Shown here: one piece after another, positions 1 through 9,624 of the stretch | How positions within the stretch are numbered: the first letter of the stretch is position 1 | Layout: every line of letters starts with the position of its first letter | Origin: Staphylococcus intermedius NCTC 11048 | GTDB lineage: Bacteria; Bacillota; Bacilli; Staphylococcales; Staphylococcaceae | DNA length: 64,000 nucleotides | Assembly (NCBI RefSeq): GCF_002902385.1 | Contig: NZ_PPQH01000040.1 | Span: forward strand, 177,848-241,847 | Direction of reading: 5' to 3' | Position numbers and translations under genes: made by a program | The notes under the pieces: generated by a model | Database searches by the model: none | What the model saw: only the letters and a program-made list of their open reading frames with translations | Told to the model about the DNA's origin: nothing

Positions 1-1
1 G

Positions 2-1039
2 GTCGACACATGGCTGTTTCATCAATTTATGGATGCGGTTCCTATGGATGCGCAAGTCGTGTTAGTTGGTGATGAAGACCAATTGCCATCAGTGGGTCCC
101 GGACAAGTGTTTAAAGATCTCATAGATGCCAATGTGTTACCGCGCATTAATTTAACCGAAGTGTATCGTCAACAGGACGGCTCGAGTATTATTGATTTGG
201 CGCATCGTATGAAATTAGGTGAAAAAGTCGATATTACCCAACGTTTTCACGATCGCTCTTTCATTCCGTGTCAAACCGATCAAATTCCGCAAGTGGTAGA
301 AAAAGTTGTGAACAATGCTGTACAAAAAGGATATACCATGGCGGATATACAAGTACTTGCACCAATGTATCGCGGCAATGCAGGGATTAAAAAGTTGAAT
401 CAAATTTTACAAGGCATTTTAAACCCGTTAACAGACGAATCGCAGCGTGAAATCGAATTTGGTGATGTGCTATTTCGTAAAGGGGACAAAGTACTTCAAC
501 TCATTAATCGACCGAATGACAATGTATTTAACGGCGATATTGGTGTCATTGTCGGCATCTTTTGGGCGAAAGAAAATGCACTCAATAAAGATGTCGTTGT
601 CGTCGATTATGATGGGAATGAAATTACTTACTTACGGTCTGACTTGACAGAACTGACACACGCCTATTGTACATCGATACATAAAGCACAAGGTTCTGAG
701 TTTCCTATTGTCATTATGCCTATCGTGAAACAGTATTTTAGAATGTTGCAAAAACCAATCTTATATACAGGATTAACACGTGCGAAACAGTCGCTCGTTT
801 TTCTTGGTGATGCGGATGCCTTTAATATTGGCTTAGCAACTGCTGGCCAAACACGATTAACGCAATTACAAACATTTTTAACACAATACTTTAATCCAGA
901 CGAGCGTTCGACGGGTTCAGAGGAAAGCATAGATTCAGCTGAATTTATTTTAACTGAAGCTACGATGTTTAAAATTCATCCGATGATTAATATGGGTGAG
1001 GTCACACCGTATGACTTTTTAGAAATTGACAAAGTTTAG
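2..1039 (+). CDS. recD2: RecD2-type DNA helicase, 3' part (5' end cut by window)
   Basis: ATP-dependent 5'-3' superfamily 1B helicase acting in DNA repair and replication-fork maintenance; the RecBC-independent RecD2 form is typical of Firmicutes. The reading frame is open from base 2, so only the C-terminal 345 residues are present; the Walker A region lies outside. Visible helicase motifs are GDEDQLPSVGPG near the start (motif III), the THAYCTSIHKAQGSE stretch (motif V) and LYTGLTRAK (motif VI). The last codons carry the -35 box of the downstream alaS leader promoter. Family RecD2 proteins are about 800 residues, so a little under half is seen. Confidence 0.93.
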   Translation, partial: VDTWLFHQFMDAVPMDAQVVLVGDEDQLPSVGPGQVFKDLIDANVLPRINLTEVYRQQDGSSIIDLAHRMKLGEKVDITQRFHDRSFIPCQTDQIPQVVEKVVNNAVQKGYTMADIQVLAPMYRGNAGIKKLNQILQGILNPLTDESQREIEFGDVLFRKGDKVLQLINRPNDNVFNGDIGVIVGIFWAKENALNKDVVVVDYDGNEITYLRSDLTELTHAYCTSIHKAQGSEFPIVIMPIVKQYFRMLQKPILYTGLTRAKQSLVFLGDADAFNIGLATAGQTRLTQLQTFLTQYFNPDERSTGSEESIDSAEFILTEATMFKIHPMINMGEVTPYDFLEIDKV

Positions 1040-1055
1040 ACCTTTTTTATATAAT
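1026..1055 (+). promoter_or_regulatory. Sigma-A promoter of the alaS T-box leader
   Basis: TTGACA at 1026-1031 and TATAAT at 1050-1055, both full consensus, 18 bases apart. The -35 box lies inside the recD2 coding end. Predicted transcription start is near 1062, just ahead of the T-box stem I. Confidence 0.75.
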
Positions 1056-1061
1056 CAAAGT

Positions 1062-1255
1062 TAAGTTCAAGTGCATAGCCGAGTAAATGAGTATCCACTT
1101 CACAGAGACGTACAGTTTGCTGAGAATGTACGAGTGTGATTCATTGAACGCTACTATGTATGAGCACGTATAGGATAATGAGTGATGGCAAAATAGCCAT
1201 AACTAGGGTGGTACCGCGAAACATTCGTCCCTTTTTGAGAGACGAGTGTTTTTTT
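1062..1255 (+). promoter_or_regulatory. T-box riboswitch (alanine) upstream of alaS
   Basis: Transcription antitermination leader that senses uncharged tRNA-Ala. The conserved T-box AGGGTGGTACCGCG is at 1205-1218. The apical stem GTACA/TGTAC closes a loop containing GCTG, and GAAC-GCT-AC at about 1146-1154 presents the candidate specifier GCT (1150-1152), an alanine codon that matches the downstream gene. A terminator stem (1220-1229 with 1241-1250, then a T run) is the alternative to the antiterminator. Seen: T-box core, terminator, specifier position. Inferred: the full stem I fold. Confidence 0.93.
1220..1255 (+). terminator. Regulated terminator of the alaS T-box
   Basis: AACATTCGTC (1220-1229) pairs with GACGAGTGTT (1241-1250) with one G-U pair, followed by a T run. 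Its 5' arm follows directly after the T-box, as expected for the antiterminator/terminator switch. Confidence 0.88.
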
Positions 1256-1284
1256 GTATCTATTTGAATCAAGGAGTTGTAAAA

Positions 1285-3915
1285 ATGAAAAATTTAAAAG
1301 CAAGTGATATTCGTCAAATGTATATTGACTTTTTTGTAGAGAAAGGCCATATGGTTGAACCTTCAGCCCCATTAGTTCCGATTGACGATGATTCATTACT
1401 ATGGATTAACTCAGGGGTAGCAACATTAAAAAAATATTTCGATGGTCGTGAAATCCCGAAAAAACCACGTATTGTCAATGCACAAAAGTCAATCCGTACA
1501 AACGATATTGAAAATGTAGGTTTTACTGCACGACACCATACGTTTTTTGAAATGTTGGGTAATTTCTCCATTGGTGATTACTTTAAACGTGAAGCAATTG
1601 AATTTGCGTGGGAGTTTTTAACAAGTGAACGTTGGATGGCAATGGATCCTGAAAAATTATACGTAACGATTCATCCCGAAGACACGGAAGCTTACGACTT
1701 ATGGACCCATGTAGTTGGATTAACTGAAGACCGTATCATTCGTATTGAAGGGAATTTCTGGGATATTGGCGAAGGACCATCAGGACCAAACACTGAAATT
1801 TTCTATGACCGTGGTGAAGCTTATGGACAAGATGATCCTGCTGAAGAAATGTATCCAGGTGGCGAAAATGAACGCTATTTAGAAGTATGGAACCTTGTAT
1901 TCAGTGAATTTAACCATAATAAAGATCATACGTATACGCCACTACCAAGTAAAAACATTGATACGGGCATGGGATTAGAACGTATGACTTCGATATCCCA
2001 AGACGTACGCACAAACTACGAAACAGATTTATTCATGCCGATTATCGGACAAGTTGAAGCGATTTCAGGCAAAAAATATTTAGTGGACAAAGATAACGAT
2101 GTCGCATTTAAAGTCATTGCGGATCACATTCGTACAATTGCCTTTGCGATTTCAGATGGCGCGTTACCTGCGAATGAAGGTCGCGGCTATGTATTACGTC
2201 GCCTGTTACGTCGTGCGGTTAGATTTAGCCAAACGTTAGAAATTAACGAGCCATTTATGTATCAATTGGTGGATATTGTTGCAGATATTATGGAACCTTA
2301 CTATCCAAATGTTAAAGAAAAAGCAGATTTTATTGCACGGGTGATTAAATCTGAAGAAGAACGCTTCCATGAAACATTAGAAGAAGGGTTAGCAATTTTA
2401 AATGACCTAATCCAACAAGCCAAATCTTCAAACCAAACGATTGCAGGTGAAGATGCGTTCAAATTATATGACACATACGGTTTCCCAATCGAGCTCACAG
2501 AAGAAATTACATTGAACGAAGGCTTGGCTATTGATATGGATGCATTTAACGACCATATGGAAGCACAACGTGAACGTGCACGTAAAGCACGACAAAGTAG
2601 TCAATCCATGCAAGTTCAAAGCGAAGTGTTAAAAGAGATTAACACAAAGAGCAAGTTCTTAGGTTATGAAGCATTTGAAGCGGAAGCGACGATTACTGAC
2701 ATCGTACGTGATGGCGAACGTGTTGCAACGGCGGATGCAGGCGAAACGATTCATTTTATTATGGACCAAACACCATTCTATGCAGTGAGTGGTGGACAAG
2801 TTGCAGATAAAGGAACTGTCCGTAATGATCAATTTGAAATTCAAGTGACAGACGTCATTAAAGCACCAAATGGTCAACATCTTCACACAGGTGTCGTGCA
2901 ATTCGGTGTTGTAAAAGAAAAGAGTGAAGTCACTGCAACAATCGATCGTCAAGCAAGAACAGCGATTATGAAAAATCATAGTGCCACTCACTTATTACAT
3001 GCAGCATTGAAAAATGTATTAGGGGAACATGTCAACCAAGCAGGTTCATTAGTTGATAGTGACCGTCTCCGTTTTGACTTTTCACATATTGCACCAATGA
3101 CTGCTGAAGAAATTAAGCAAGTTGAACAAATGGTTAATGAAGAAATTTGGAACAGTATTCCAGTTGATATCCAAGAAATGAACATTGCTGATGCAAAAGC
3201 GAAAGGTGCAATGGCATTATTTGGTGAAAAATATGGAGACATCGTACGTGTCGTGGACATGCAACCATTCTCAATCGAACTTTGTGGTGGTACACATGTC
3301 CAAAATACATCGGAAATCGGTTTGTTCAAAATTACAAGTGAATCAGGTACAGGTGCAGGTGTCCGCCGTATCGAAGCGGTGACAGGCCAAAATGCATTCC
3401 TTTATTTAGAACACTATTTAGACCAATTCAATGCGATTAAGCAACAAGTAAAAGCGAAATCGGATGCGCAAGTGATTGAAAAAGTCGAACAACTTCAATA
3501 TAATGAAAAAACATTAAAGCAAACGATTGAAGATAAAAACAAAGCATTAAATGAATTGAAAATGGGCAATATTCAAGATCAAGTGGAAACAATCAATGAT
3601 ATGCCTGTGTTGATTACTCAAGTTGAAGTGGACAATGCCAAGGCGATGCGTACGACGATGGATGACTTTAAATCTAAGCTACAAGATAGTATTATTGTGT
3701 TAGCGAGTGATGTAGATGGTAAAGTATCATTAATTGCAACTGTACCGAAAACTTTGACTGACCGTGTGAAAGCGGGGGACATTATTAAAAATATGGCACC
3801 AATTGTTGGCGGAAAAGGTGGCGGCCGTCCTGATATGGCACAAGGTGGCGGTACTGAACCCGACAAGATAACAGAAGCATTACAATTTATTAAAGACTAT
3901 ATTAAATCGTTATAA
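1285..3915 (+). CDS. alaS: Alanine-tRNA ligase
   Basis: Class II aminoacyl-tRNA synthetase that charges tRNA-Ala and edits mischarged Ser/Gly. The protein is 876 residues, the usual length. The N-terminal catalytic domain starts [11 protein letters not shown]; the editing domain shows [10 protein letters not shown] near residue 564 and CGGTH near 667 (zinc and editing motifs); a glycine-rich [14 protein letters not shown] stretch sits near 842 in the C-Ala domain. The frame is open upstream to 1246, but that region is the T-box terminator; ATG 1285 follows AAGGAG at 1271-1276. Expression should rise when tRNA-Ala is uncharged, through the leader. Confidence 0.97.
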   Translation: MKNLKASDIRQMYIDFFVEKGHMVEPSAPLVPIDDDSLLWINSGVATLKKYFDGREIPKKPRIVNAQKSIRTNDIENVGFTARHHTFFEMLGNFSIGDYFKREAIEFAWEFLTSERWMAMDPEKLYVTIHPEDTEAYDLWTHVVGLTEDRIIRIEGNFWDIGEGPSGPNTEIFYDRGEAYGQDDPAEEMYPGGENERYLEVWNLVFSEFNHNKDHTYTPLPSKNIDTGMGLERMTSISQDVRTNYETDLFMPIIGQVEAISGKKYLVDKDNDVAFKVIADHIRTIAFAISDGALPANEGRGYVLRRLLRRAVRFSQTLEINEPFMYQLVDIVADIMEPYYPNVKEKADFIARVIKSEEERFHETLEEGLAILNDLIQQAKSSNQTIAGEDAFKLYDTYGFPIELTEEITLNEGLAIDMDAFNDHMEAQRERARKARQSSQSMQVQSEVLKEINTKSKFLGYEAFEAEATITDIVRDGERVATADAGETIHFIMDQTPFYAVSGGQVADKGTVRNDQFEIQVTDVIKAPNGQHLHTGVVQFGVVKEKSEVTATIDRQARTAIMKNHSATHLLHAALKNVLGEHVNQAGSLVDSDRLRFDFSHIAPMTAEEIKQVEQMVNEEIWNSIPVDIQEMNIADAKAKGAMALFGEKYGDIVRVVDMQPFSIELCGGTHVQNTSEIGLFKITSESGTGAGVRRIEAVTGQNAFLYLEHYLDQFNAIKQQVKAKSDAQVIEKVEQLQYNEKTLKQTIEDKNKALNELKMGNIQDQVETINDMPVLITQVEVDNAKAMRTTMDDFKSKLQDSIIVLASDVDGKVSLIATVPKTLTDRVKAGDIIKNMAPIVGGKGGGRPDMAQGGGTEPDKITEALQFIKDYIKSL

Positions 3916-3977
3916 AACGTCTTGAATTCATGTAAAATGAAAGAGTAATCTCATTATGGTTTAAGGAGTGTTGAACT

Positions 3978-4250
3978 ATGGCTAATTTTGATAAAACAAT
4001 GAAATTCAACTATGATGAACTTCCAAAAGACAACGTCGAAACAGTTTTAAACAATGTCTACAATACCCTAGAAGAACGCGGATATAATGCTGTCAACCAG
4101 ATTGTAGGTTATTTACTGTCAGGTGACCCTGCGTATATTCCACGTCATAACGAAGCACGTAACCAAATCAGACACATCGATCGAGATGATATTATGGAAG
4201 AGTTAGTGTCGTACTACTTACAAAACCATAGTAAGGACGATCATGCTTAA
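3978..4250 (+). CDS. yrzL: IreB-family regulatory phosphoprotein (YrzL, UPF0297)
   Basis: A 90-residue soluble protein of the UPF0297/IreB family, starting [14 protein letters not shown] after AAGGAG. In Enterococcus, IreB is a substrate of the PASTA kinase IreK and affects cephalosporin resistance; whether the staphylococcal protein does this through Stk1 is inference. It overlaps ruvX by 8 bases and is followed by yrzB, the conserved yrzL-ruvX-yrzB trio of Firmicutes, directly downstream of alaS. Confidence 0.9.
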   Translation: MANFDKTMKFNYDELPKDNVETVLNNVYNTLEERGYNAVNQIVGYLLSGDPAYIPRHNEARNQIRHIDRDDIMEELVSYYLQNHSKDDHA

Positions 4251-4671
4251 ACATAAAATTATCGGGTTAGATGTTGGAAGTCGTACAGTTGGTATTGCAA
4301 TTAGTGATTTGATGGGTTGGACAGCACAAGGTTTAGATACACTCCATATTAACGAAGAAGCAAATGAGCTCGGCATCGATGCCTTAATTGACATCATACA
4401 AAAAGAAAATGTAGGCACAGTTGTCATTGGATTACCAAAAAACATGAACAATTCAATTGGCTTTCGTGGTGAAGCATCGTTAAAATATAAGGAAGCACTT
4501 GAAGACCGAATGCCAAATTTAGAAATTGTGATGTGGGATGAGCGTTTAAGTACAATGGCTGCAGAACGTTCATTGATAGAAGCCGATGTATCAAGAGCAA
4601 AAAGAAAAAAAGTGATTGATAAAATGGCTGCGGTATTCATTTTACAAGGCTATTTAGATGGATTGAATTAA
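4243..4671 (+). CDS. ruvX: Putative pre-16S rRNA nuclease / Holliday junction resolvase-like protein
   Basis: YqgF/RuvX family, 142 residues, RNase H-like fold. The N-terminal [15 protein letters not shown] carries a catalytic aspartate and DERLST near residue 102 is the second signature. In E. coli YqgF matures the 16S rRNA 5' end; a resolvase role was proposed earlier from the fold. It starts inside the yrzL end (8-base overlap), suggesting translational coupling, and yrzB follows after 13 bases. Confidence 0.92.
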   Translation: MLKHKIIGLDVGSRTVGIAISDLMGWTAQGLDTLHINEEANELGIDALIDIIQKENVGTVVIGLPKNMNNSIGFRGEASLKYKEALEDRMPNLEIVMWDERLSTMAAERSLIEADVSRAKRKKVIDKMAAVFILQGYLDGLN

Positions 4672-4684
4672 GGAGAGAGCGAAT

Positions 4685-5011
4685 ATGACAAACGAAAACC
4701 ATAATCAAGAAATTGAAATTAGAAATGACGAAACTTTATTAACCTTGTTTGATGAAGAAGGTAATGAAGTCTTATATCGTAAATTATTAGAGTTTTATCA
4801 CCCAGGTTTTGAAAAAGAGTATGTGATTCTTGCAGAAGAAGGCGCACAAGCGGATGACGATGATTTAATTGAATTGATTCCTATGATTAATGAACCAGAC
4901 GAATCAGGAGAAGGCGGACGCTTTTTACCTGTTGAGACGGACGAAGAATGGGATATGATTGAAGAAGTTGTCAATACGAATATGGATGATGAACACGATC
5001 ATGAACATTAA
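4685..5011 (+). CDS. yrzB: DUF1292 acidic protein (YrzB, UPF0473)
   Basis: A small soluble protein of 108 residues, strongly acidic, with a histidine/aspartate-rich tail (DDEHDHEH). It belongs to the DUF1292/UPF0473 family, found almost always next to ruvX and yrzL; no biochemical function is established. RBS AAGGAGAG lies just upstream. It is the last gene of the alaS-proximal group, since a terminator follows at 5028-5063. Confidence 0.88.
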   Translation: MTNENHNQEIEIRNDETLLTLFDEEGNEVLYRKLLEFYHPGFEKEYVILAEEGAQADDDDLIELIPMINEPDESGEGGRFLPVETDEEWDMIEEVVNTNMDDEHDHEH

Positions 5012-5027
5012 GGGTTGATGTGAATGT

Positions 5028-5063
5028 AAGAGTAGGCATTGAAAGATTTGCCTGCTCTTTTTT
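5028..5063 (+). terminator. Terminator after yrzB
   Basis: AAGAGTAGGCA pairs with TGCCTGCTCTT (one G-U pair), followed by a T run; 16 bases after the yrzB stop. Confidence 0.82.
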
Positions 5064-5257
5064 GTATTTTAACGTCGATTACTGATGTGTCAATTGGAAA
5101 ATAATGTGTTTATTTAAAAGAACAGAGGTTATAGTCCAGATGAAATGGCGTGCATTAAAATGAGATGAATTGTTTCATTAAAATGATGATTGATGCTTAT
5201 CAGTCAAGCAATTATGTGATAAAATGTATAGAAGTCATTTTAAAGTGCAATGAATGT

Positions 5258-5336
5258 ACGGATAAACGAACCGTATTCCGTAATGCATATACAGACATCG
5301 AAGTTAAATCAGTCCGCATTGGCTGGTTTATTTTTT
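5258..5336 (+). ncRNA. Candidate structured leader or small RNA upstream of trmR
   Basis: A hairpin ACGGA...TCCGT (5258-5281, inner ACG/CGT pairs with a small bulge) is followed by a terminator-like hairpin (AAATCAG with CTGGTTT, 5306-5329) and a run of seven T's, 37 bases before the trmR start codon. The order, stem-loop then terminator then gene, is that of an attenuator or of a free-standing small RNA. No known riboswitch class is recognised. Confidence 0.4.
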
Positions 5337-5372
5337 GATGATTTTTAGAACATAAAAAGGAAGTCAATATAA

Positions 5373-6017
5373 ATGGAAGATAAAAATCAGTCATATCTCT
5401 TAAGTTTAAAACAATATGACAGCGATATCGACCAATTGCGTAACTACGCAGAAAAACATCAAGTCCCTATTGTGGATCAACTTTCTTTAGATCTCATCCA
5501 ACAAATCATTCGTCTCCATCAACCGAAAGAAATTTTAGAGGTAGGGAGTGCAATTGGATACAGTGCGATGCAATTCGCTTCAGTGGATAAAGCCATTAAA
5601 GTGACAACAATAGAACGCAACGAAGCGATGATCCAACAGGCGAAAGCGAATATCCGTCAATATGGCTATGAGGATCAAATTCGTTTAATTGAAGCGGATG
5701 CGACAGATGCATTTGAACAGGTGAACGACAGAATTTATGATATGATTTTTATCGATGCTGCGAAAGCACAATCACAACGCTTTTTTGAGCTTTATAGTCC
5801 GTTATTACGCGAAAAAGGTGTTATGATTACAGATAACATTTTATACCATGGTTTCGTTGCGGACATTGATGTCGTTAGAAGTCGCAATGTCAAACAAATG
5901 GTGAAAAAAGTACAAAGATACAATCATTGGCTAAGTCAACAACAGGATTTCACAACGAATTTTATTCATATGGATGATGGACTAGCGATATCTATAAAGG
6001 AGAGTAAACATGACTGA
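5373..6017 (+). CDS. trmR: tRNA 5-hydroxyuridine methyltransferase
   Basis: SAM-dependent O-methyltransferase of the YrrM/TrmR family, 214 residues. The Rossmann motif EVGSAIGYSAMQFA lies near residue 55, and FIDAAKAQ near 126 matches the family metal/active-site segment. In B. subtilis TrmR methylates 5-hydroxyuridine at tRNA position 34 to 5-methoxyuridine. The next two genes are the U32 proteins that make the hydroxyl group, so the three form one pathway operon (8-base overlap with trhP1). Start ATG is preceded by AAGGAAG. Confidence 0.9.
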   Translation: MEDKNQSYLLSLKQYDSDIDQLRNYAEKHQVPIVDQLSLDLIQQIIRLHQPKEILEVGSAIGYSAMQFASVDKAIKVTTIERNEAMIQQAKANIRQYGYEDQIRLIEADATDAFEQVNDRIYDMIFIDAAKAQSQRFFELYSPLLREKGVMITDNILYHGFVADIDVVRSRNVKQMVKKVQRYNHWLSQQQDFTTNFIHMDDGLAISIKESKHD

Positions 6018-6939
6018 GTTATTAGTGACACCGAAATCTTTAAGTCACATCGAAACCTTAATTGAAAAAGGTGCAGATGCATTTGTCATCGGTGAAGAAA
6101 AGTTTGGCTTACGATTGGCCGGGGAATTTAATCGAGAAGACATGAAAAAGGCTGTTGAAATGATTCATGATGCTGGTAAAAAAGCATATGCTGCGGTGAA
6201 TGGTATTTTCCATAACTACCATATTCCAGCGCTAGAAGATTATATCGCATTTTTACATGAAATTAGAGTGGACCGTATTATTTTTGGGGACCCTGCAGTA
6301 GTAATGATCGTTAAACAGCAAGAAAACCCTATTCCATTAAACTGGAATGCTGAAACACTAGTAACGAACCATTTCCAATGTAACTATTGGGGTAGACGTG
6401 GTGCAAAACGAGCCGTGCTTGCGCGTGAATTAAGTTTAGAAGAAATATTGAATATTAAAGCGAATAGCGATGTTGAGATTGAAGTGCAAGTCCATGGTAT
6501 GACGTGTATGTTCCAATCGAAACGGATGCTGTTAGGCAACTACTATACATTCCAAGATCGTCAAATGAAAATTCAACGTAATGAAGCGGCAACAGACAGT
6601 CAATTATTACTTTACGATGAAGAGCGTGATAATAAATATCCAGTATTTGAAGATTATAATGGTACGCATATTATGTCACCGAACGATATTTGCTTAATTG
6701 AAGAGTTAGAACCATTGTTTGAAGCTGGCGTAGATAGTTTGAAAATCGATGGGGTACTGCAAACAGAAGAATATATTAATGTAGCGACAGCACAATATCG
6801 TGAAGCAATCGATTTGTACGAAGAAGATCCAGAAGCGTATGAAGATGAAAAATTTATGCTTGTAGACCCAATTGAAGCGATACAACCAGAGCATCGTCCG
6901 TTTGATGAAGGATTCTATTACAAACAAACAGTATATTAA
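6010..6939 (+). CDS. trhP1: tRNA hydroxylation protein TrhP1 (peptidase U32 family)
   Basis: YrrN-like U32 family protein, 309 residues. With TrhP2 it hydroxylates uridine 34 of tRNAs in a prephenate-dependent reaction, as established for B. subtilis YrrN/YrrO. The U32 signature is reduced here: the segment after VHGMTCMFQSK lacks the cysteine set seen in TrhP2, so this subunit probably does not hold a full iron-sulfur cluster. It follows AAGGAGAG and overlaps trmR. Older annotation calls this family collagenase or protease; nothing here supports secretion. Confidence 0.86.
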   Translation: MTELLVTPKSLSHIETLIEKGADAFVIGEEKFGLRLAGEFNREDMKKAVEMIHDAGKKAYAAVNGIFHNYHIPALEDYIAFLHEIRVDRIIFGDPAVVMIVKQQENPIPLNWNAETLVTNHFQCNYWGRRGAKRAVLARELSLEEILNIKANSDVEIEVQVHGMTCMFQSKRMLLGNYYTFQDRQMKIQRNEAATDSQLLLYDEERDNKYPVFEDYNGTHIMSPNDICLIEELEPLFEAGVDSLKIDGVLQTEEYINVATAQYREAIDLYEEDPEAYEDEKFMLVDPIEAIQPEHRPFDEGFYYKQTVY

Positions 6940-6957
6940 AGATAGGAGAGAGTATGA

Positions 6958-8223
6958 ATGAAGGTACTTGAAGAAGTTAAACCAGCAACCAAAGCGAAAA
7001 TGAAAAAGCCTGAATTACTCGCACCTGCTGGTAACTTAGAAAAATTAAAAATCGCAGTTCATTACGGTGCTGATGCTGTATTCATCGGGGGTCAAGAATA
7101 CGGTTTACGTTCAAATGCAGACAACTTTACAATGGACGAAATTCGTGAAGGTGTAGAATTTGCCAATCGTTACGGTGCTAAAATTTATATTACAACGAAT
7201 ATTATTGCCCATGATGAAAATATGGAAGGGCTCGACGACTATTTACAACAATTAGAAGCAACTGGCGCAACAGGCATTATCGTAGCGGATCCATTAATTA
7301 TTGAAACGTGTAAACGTGTTGCACCGAAACTTGAAATTCATTTGTCTACGCAACAATCGTTAAGCAACTATAAAGCGGTCGAATATTGGAAAGAAGAAGG
7401 CTTAGACCGTGTCGTTCTTGCGCGTGAAACAGGTGCGATGGAAATGAAAGAAATCAAGGATAAAGTGGATATTGAAATTGAAGCTTTCATTCACGGTGCC
7501 ATGTGTATCGCTTACTCTGGTCGTTGTACACTCAGCAACCATATGACAGCACGCGATTCTAACCGTGGGGGTTGTTGTCAAAGTTGTCGTTGGGACTATG
7601 ATTTATTAACAGTCGATAATGATGGCGAACTCGATGTCTATTATGAGGATGGCAATGCTGTTCCATTTGCGATGAGCCCACGTGATTTAAAACTCATTGA
7701 ATCGATTCCGAATATGATGGACTTAGGTATTGACTCACTTAAAATCGAAGGCCGAATGAAATCGATTCACTATATTGCAACAGTTGTTTCAGTATATCGA
7801 AAAGTGATTGATGCTTACGCTGAGGATCCAGAAAACTTTAAAATTAAACCGGAATGGCTCTATGAATTAGATAAATGTGCAAACCGTGACACGGCACCTG
7901 CATTTTTCAAAGGGACTCCGGGGTATGAAGAACAAATGTTTGGCAATGAATCAAGTAAAAAAGCACCTTTTGACTTTATCGGTTTAGTATTAGACTATGA
8001 CCAAGACAGTCAAATGGCGACAATACAACAAAGAAATCACTTTAAACCAGGTCAAGAAGTTGAGTTTTTCGGACCTGAAATTCAAACCTTTAAACAAGTC
8101 GTCGATAAGATCTATGATGAAGAAGGAAATGAACTTGATGCCGCACGACACCCATTACAAATCGTGCAAATCAAAGTTGACCAGCCTATTTATCCAAACA
8201 ACATGATGAGAAAGGAAGTTTAA
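6958..8223 (+). CDS. trhP2: tRNA hydroxylation protein TrhP2 (peptidase U32 family)
   Basis: YrrO-like U32 family protein, 421 residues, without signal peptide. The U32 signature EAFIHGAMCIAYSGRC near residue 177 is followed by a cysteine-rich GGCCQSCRWDYDL stretch, consistent with iron-sulfur cluster binding. A C-terminal domain from about residue 335 matches the U32 C-terminal beta domain. Partner of TrhP1 in tRNA U34 hydroxylation. RBS ATAGGAGAG at 6942-6950. udk follows after 3 bases. Confidence 0.88.
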   Translation: MKVLEEVKPATKAKMKKPELLAPAGNLEKLKIAVHYGADAVFIGGQEYGLRSNADNFTMDEIREGVEFANRYGAKIYITTNIIAHDENMEGLDDYLQQLEATGATGIIVADPLIIETCKRVAPKLEIHLSTQQSLSNYKAVEYWKEEGLDRVVLARETGAMEMKEIKDKVDIEIEAFIHGAMCIAYSGRCTLSNHMTARDSNRGGCCQSCRWDYDLLTVDNDGELDVYYEDGNAVPFAMSPRDLKLIESIPNMMDLGIDSLKIEGRMKSIHYIATVVSVYRKVIDAYAEDPENFKIKPEWLYELDKCANRDTAPAFFKGTPGYEEQMFGNESSKKAPFDFIGLVLDYDQDSQMATIQQRNHFKPGQEVEFFGPEIQTFKQVVDKIYDEEGNELDAARHPLQIVQIKVDQPIYPNNMMRKEV

Positions 8224-8226
8224 AGA

Positions 8227-8850
8227 ATGGCAACAACGATCATTGGTATTGCTGGAGGCTCTGGTTCAGGTAAGACATCTGTGACAAATAAAATTATGAA
8301 TAATTTAGAAGGCCATAGTGTCGCACTTATTGAACAAGACTATTATTATAAAGATCAATCACATCTGACATTTGAACAACGTCTTCAAACAAATTATGAT
8401 CATCCTTTTGCGTTTGATAATGATTTGTTAATTCAAAATCTTAAAGCATTGCAATCCGGTCAAAGTGTAGAAGTCCCTACATATGACTACACAAATCATA
8501 CTCGTAGCGATAAAACGATTGCATTTCAACCTAAAGATGTTATTATCGTAGAAGGTATATTTGCGCTAGAGAATGAAGAATTGCGCAATATGATGGATGT
8601 TAAGATTTACGTAGACACTGATGCAGATTTAAGAATTTTGCGCCGTCTTGTGAGAGATACTAAAGAGCGCGGTCGTACAATGGAATCTGTCATTGATCAG
8701 TATCTGACTGTTGTGAGGCCGATGCATAACCAATTTATTGAACCGACTAAAAAATTCGCGGATATTATTATTCCTGAAGGTGGTTCTAACAAAGTTGCTA
8801 TTGACATCATGACAACTAAGATTCAAGCACTTGTACGTAAAAAAGATTAA
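8227..8850 (+). CDS. udk: Uridine kinase
   Basis: Phosphorylates uridine and cytidine to UMP and CMP in pyrimidine salvage. 207 residues; Walker [10 protein letters not shown] at about 10-18, EQDYYYKD and the [13 protein letters not shown] lid segment are typical of Udk. It is translationally close to trhP2 and followed 26 bases later by greA, the common trhP-udk-greA order in Bacillales. Confidence 0.95.
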   Translation: MATTIIGIAGGSGSGKTSVTNKIMNNLEGHSVALIEQDYYYKDQSHLTFEQRLQTNYDHPFAFDNDLLIQNLKALQSGQSVEVPTYDYTNHTRSDKTIAFQPKDVIIVEGIFALENEELRNMMDVKIYVDTDADLRILRRLVRDTKERGRTMESVIDQYLTVVRPMHNQFIEPTKKFADIIIPEGGSNKVAIDIMTTKIQALVRKKD

Positions 8851-8876
8851 ATCATAGTTAAAGGAAGATGCAAACA

Positions 8877-9353
8877 ATGGAAAACCAAAAACAATATCCA
8901 ATGACGCAAGAAGGATACGAAAAATTAGAAAAAGAATTAGAAGAATTAAAAACAGTCAAACGACCTGAAGTTGTTGAAAAAATTAAAGTTGCACGTAGTT
9001 TTGGTGACTTATCTGAGAACTCAGAGTATGATGCAGCGAAAGATGAGCAAGGTTTTATCGAGCAAGACATTCAACGTATTGAAACAATGTTACGTCATGC
9101 GTTAATCATTGAAGATACAGGAGATAACCATGTTGTCCAAATTGGTAAAACTGTGACATTCGTTGAACTTCCAGGTGACGATGAAGAGTCATACCAAATC
9201 GTGGGTTCAGCGGAATCGGATGCGTTTAATGGTAAGATTTCAAACGAATCTCCAATGGCACAAGCGCTCATCGGCAAACAAGTAGATGACGAAGTTCGTG
9301 TACCACTTCCAAATGGTGGAGAAATGAACGTAAGAATTGTAGATATTCATTAA
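8877..9353 (+). CDS. greA: Transcription elongation factor GreA
   Basis: Rescues backtracked RNA polymerase by stimulating transcript cleavage. 158 residues: N-terminal coiled coil with the acidic tip around [12 protein letters not shown] (residues 42-53) and a C-terminal FKBP-like domain. An upstream ATG at 8868 is only one or two bases from the AAGGAAG ribosome site; ATG 8877 has normal spacing and gives the usual 158-residue length. Terminator at 9433-9473. Confidence 0.94.
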   Translation: MENQKQYPMTQEGYEKLEKELEELKTVKRPEVVEKIKVARSFGDLSENSEYDAAKDEQGFIEQDIQRIETMLRHALIIEDTGDNHVVQIGKTVTFVELPGDDEESYQIVGSAESDAFNGKISNESPMAQALIGKQVDDEVRVPLPNGGEMNVRIVDIH

Positions 9354-9432
9354 TCCATATCGTCATGGTGAAATGCGTACGAATGAATATCATTATAAGG
9401 TTAAACGATTGATGAATGCGCAACAAATAAAT

Positions 9433-9473
9433 AAAAGCTGGGATAACTTCATTGTATCCTAGCTTATTTTTTT
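9433..9473 (+). terminator. Terminator after greA
   Basis: AAGCTGGGATA pairs with TATCCTAGCTT around a short loop, followed by ATTTTTTT. It shares the GGGATA/TATCC core with other terminators in the window. Confidence 0.85.
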
Positions 9474-9558
9474 ATATGTACAGATTAAAGATAACGTGAA
9501 CAGTTTGGGAATGAACTGTAATTCCGAGTATTAACCTCTTATATTTATCGATACTAAA

Positions 9559-9587
9559 TTGTCAGTCATACTTTATAATGATAAAAT
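9559..9587 (+). promoter_or_regulatory. Promoter of the pxp/acc operon
   Basis: TTGTCA (9559-9564) and TAAAAT (9582-9587) with 17 bases between; start point about 30 bases before the pxpB start codon. A second TATAAT lies at 9574-9579 without a good -35. Confidence 0.6.
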
Positions 9588-9624
9588 ATATATTTGTAAG
9601 GGCTTTCCAAAAGGGGGAATGTAT

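Larger units (their letters stand above)
5012..5372 (+). other. Intergenic region with terminator and structured leader candidate
   Basis: 361 bases without a gene. It holds the yrzB terminator (5028-5063), then about 120 bases of unremarkable AT-rich sequence, then two hairpins (5258-5281 and 5306-5336) ahead of trmR. No convincing peptide of more than 30 codons with a ribosome site is seen. Confidence 0.7.

Noticed and set aside
1154..1396. Reverse-strand open frame of 80 codons over the alaS leader
   Set aside because: It lies across the T-box terminator and the alaS start; no ribosome site, no family resemblance.
4218..4640. Reverse open frame of 140 codons over ruvX
   Set aside because: Covers ruvX in the opposite strand; ruvX has clear motifs and a coupled start.
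6010..8223. U32 proteins as secreted collagenases or proteases
   Set aside because: No signal peptide, and they stand next to trmR, matching the tRNA hydroxylation system.
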